A stretch of DNA of 5,459 nucleotides from Bacteroidales bacterium (GTDB lineage Bacteria > Bacteroidota > Bacteroidia > Bacteroidales > UBA4181). The translations under genes and the position numbers were made by a program. Shown in pieces: positions 4,842 to 5,459 of the stretch. Below the pieces are notes generated by a model, which saw only the letters and a list, made by a program, of their open reading frames with translations, was not told where the DNA came from and did not search any database. Position 1 is the first letter of the stretch. Each line of letters opens with the position of its first letter. The stretch covers positions 1 through 5,459 of the forward strand of contig JAISKR010000040.1 in assembly GCA_031260845.1 (NCBI GenBank). The letters are read 5' to 3'.

Positions 4842-5459
4842 ATGGATTATTCTTTAAAATGGGAAAGTCTGCTTTCCGCTAAACGTCTGGGAAGCGCCAG
4901 CCATTTGTCGAAAAGTCCGGACAGGTCGCAATTTCAGCGCGACTATGACCGGATTATTTTTTCGTCGCCATTCAGGCGCCTGCAAAACAAGACGCAGGTA
5001 TTTCCCTTACCGGGCAGTATATTTGTACATAACAGGCTGACACACAGTTTAGAAGTAGCCAGCGTGGGACGGTCGTTGGGCAATTTACTGGCGATTGAAT
5101 TGGAAAAGGCTTCCAAAACGGACAGGTTGGATTTCTTTTCTACATTCGGTTCCATCGTTTCCGCCGCCTGTTTGGCACACGATTTGGGCAATCCGCCCTT
5201 CGGTCATTCCGGCGAGAAGGCTATATCCAAGTTTTTCTCAGACGGTAACGGGAAAGAACTTCAAAACAGCGTTTCCGAAACAGAATGGCTCGACCTTACC
5301 CATTTTGAGGGGAATGCAAATGCTTTCCGTGTGCTGACGCACCAATTCAAAGGGCGTCGCGAAGGCGGATTTGCGCTTACCTACGCCACGCTTACAAGTT
5401 TGGTGAAATATCCTTACGGTTCGGACGGCATGAAAGAGGGGAAAAATAAATTCGGATTT
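4842..5459 (+). CDS. dgt: dGTPase / deoxyguanosinetriphosphate triphosphohydrolase-like HD protein, 3' end outside the window
   Basis: The frame runs open from ATG 4842 to the right edge (206 codons, no stop), about half of the usual length of roughly 450 residues. Family members hydrolyse dNTPs, classically dGTP, to the nucleoside plus triphosphate, and so adjust dNTP pools. The visible N-terminal half carries the HD-domain metal ligands in context: 'HNRLTHSLEV' (63-72, H68) and 'AACLAHDLGNPPFGHSGE' (108-125, H113 and D114). It also has the family motifs 'SSPFRRLQNKTQVF' (41-54), 'HFEGNANAFR' (154-163) and 'LTYATLTSLVKYPY' (179-192). The ATG is preferred because the following 'DYSLKWESLLSAKR' opening suits the family and a promoter lies just upstream. 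The gene is divergent from yqeY. The substrate cannot be fixed from half a protein, since other HD members act on other dNTPs. Confidence 0.93.
   Translation, partial: MDYSLKWESLLSAKRLGSASHLSKSPDRSQFQRDYDRIIFSSPFRRLQNKTQVFPLPGSIFVHNRLTHSLEVASVGRSLGNLLAIELEKASKTDRLDFFSTFGSIVSAACLAHDLGNPPFGHSGEKAISKFFSDGNGKELQNSVSETEWLDLTHFEGNANAFRVLTHQFKGRREGGFALTYATLTSLVKYPYGSDGMKEGKNKFGF

Overview
The window looks like a chromosomal segment of a Bacteroidetes bacterium, most likely a member of the Bacteroidales (the Porphyromonas/Tannerella/Parabacteroides/Dysgonomonas side). The reasons are a PorE-type TPR / beta-propeller / OmpA protein (a type IX secretion lineage trait), a lack of strong Shine-Dalgarno sequences, AT-rich intergenic DNA, and several matches to the Bacteroidetes promoter (TTTG, 19-21 bases, TAnnTTTG). 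Coding regions have moderate GC content and spacers are AT-rich.

Layout. Positions 1-145 are spacer and hold a well-formed minus-strand promoter for a gene beyond the left edge. Then come four recognisable minus-strand genes, in transcription order yqeY (4721-4269), pyrD (4239-3196), an unusual fused ferredoxin / NuoB-HycG-like protein (2996-2247), and a PorE-like OmpA family protein (2131-146). The yqeY-pyrD gap is 29 bases. The pyrD to ferredoxin-fusion gap is about 200 bases; it carries a strongly structured inverted repeat and a 57-codon open frame that starts 2 bases past the pyrD stop. A divergent promoter region (4722-4841) separates yqeY from a plus-strand dGTPase-type HD phosphohydrolase (from 4842), which is cut off by the right edge.

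Functions. pyrD (pyrimidine synthesis, quinone-linked) and the dGTPase (dNTP pool) are nucleotide-metabolism genes. YqeY is a conserved protein with a GatB-tail-like fold. The PorE-like protein is a predicted periplasmic protein that would tie an envelope machine to peptidoglycan. No single pathway links them.

The most unusual content is the 249-residue ferredoxin / hydrogenase-small-subunit fusion. In its N-terminal domain all four ligands of one [4Fe-4S] cluster are gone and all four of the other are kept. In its NuoB/HycG-like domain three of the four proximal-cluster cysteines are replaced (V147, D201, N231), yet the frame and the rest of the fold motifs are intact. No hydrogenase large subunit or membrane subunit lies beside it. 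Second, PyrD has a class 2 layout but has cysteine (C180) where class 2 enzymes use a catalytic serine. Third, the 3065-3197 region is a nested palindromic element resembling a REP/MITE-type repeat. All family assignments come from reading motifs by eye; no search was run.
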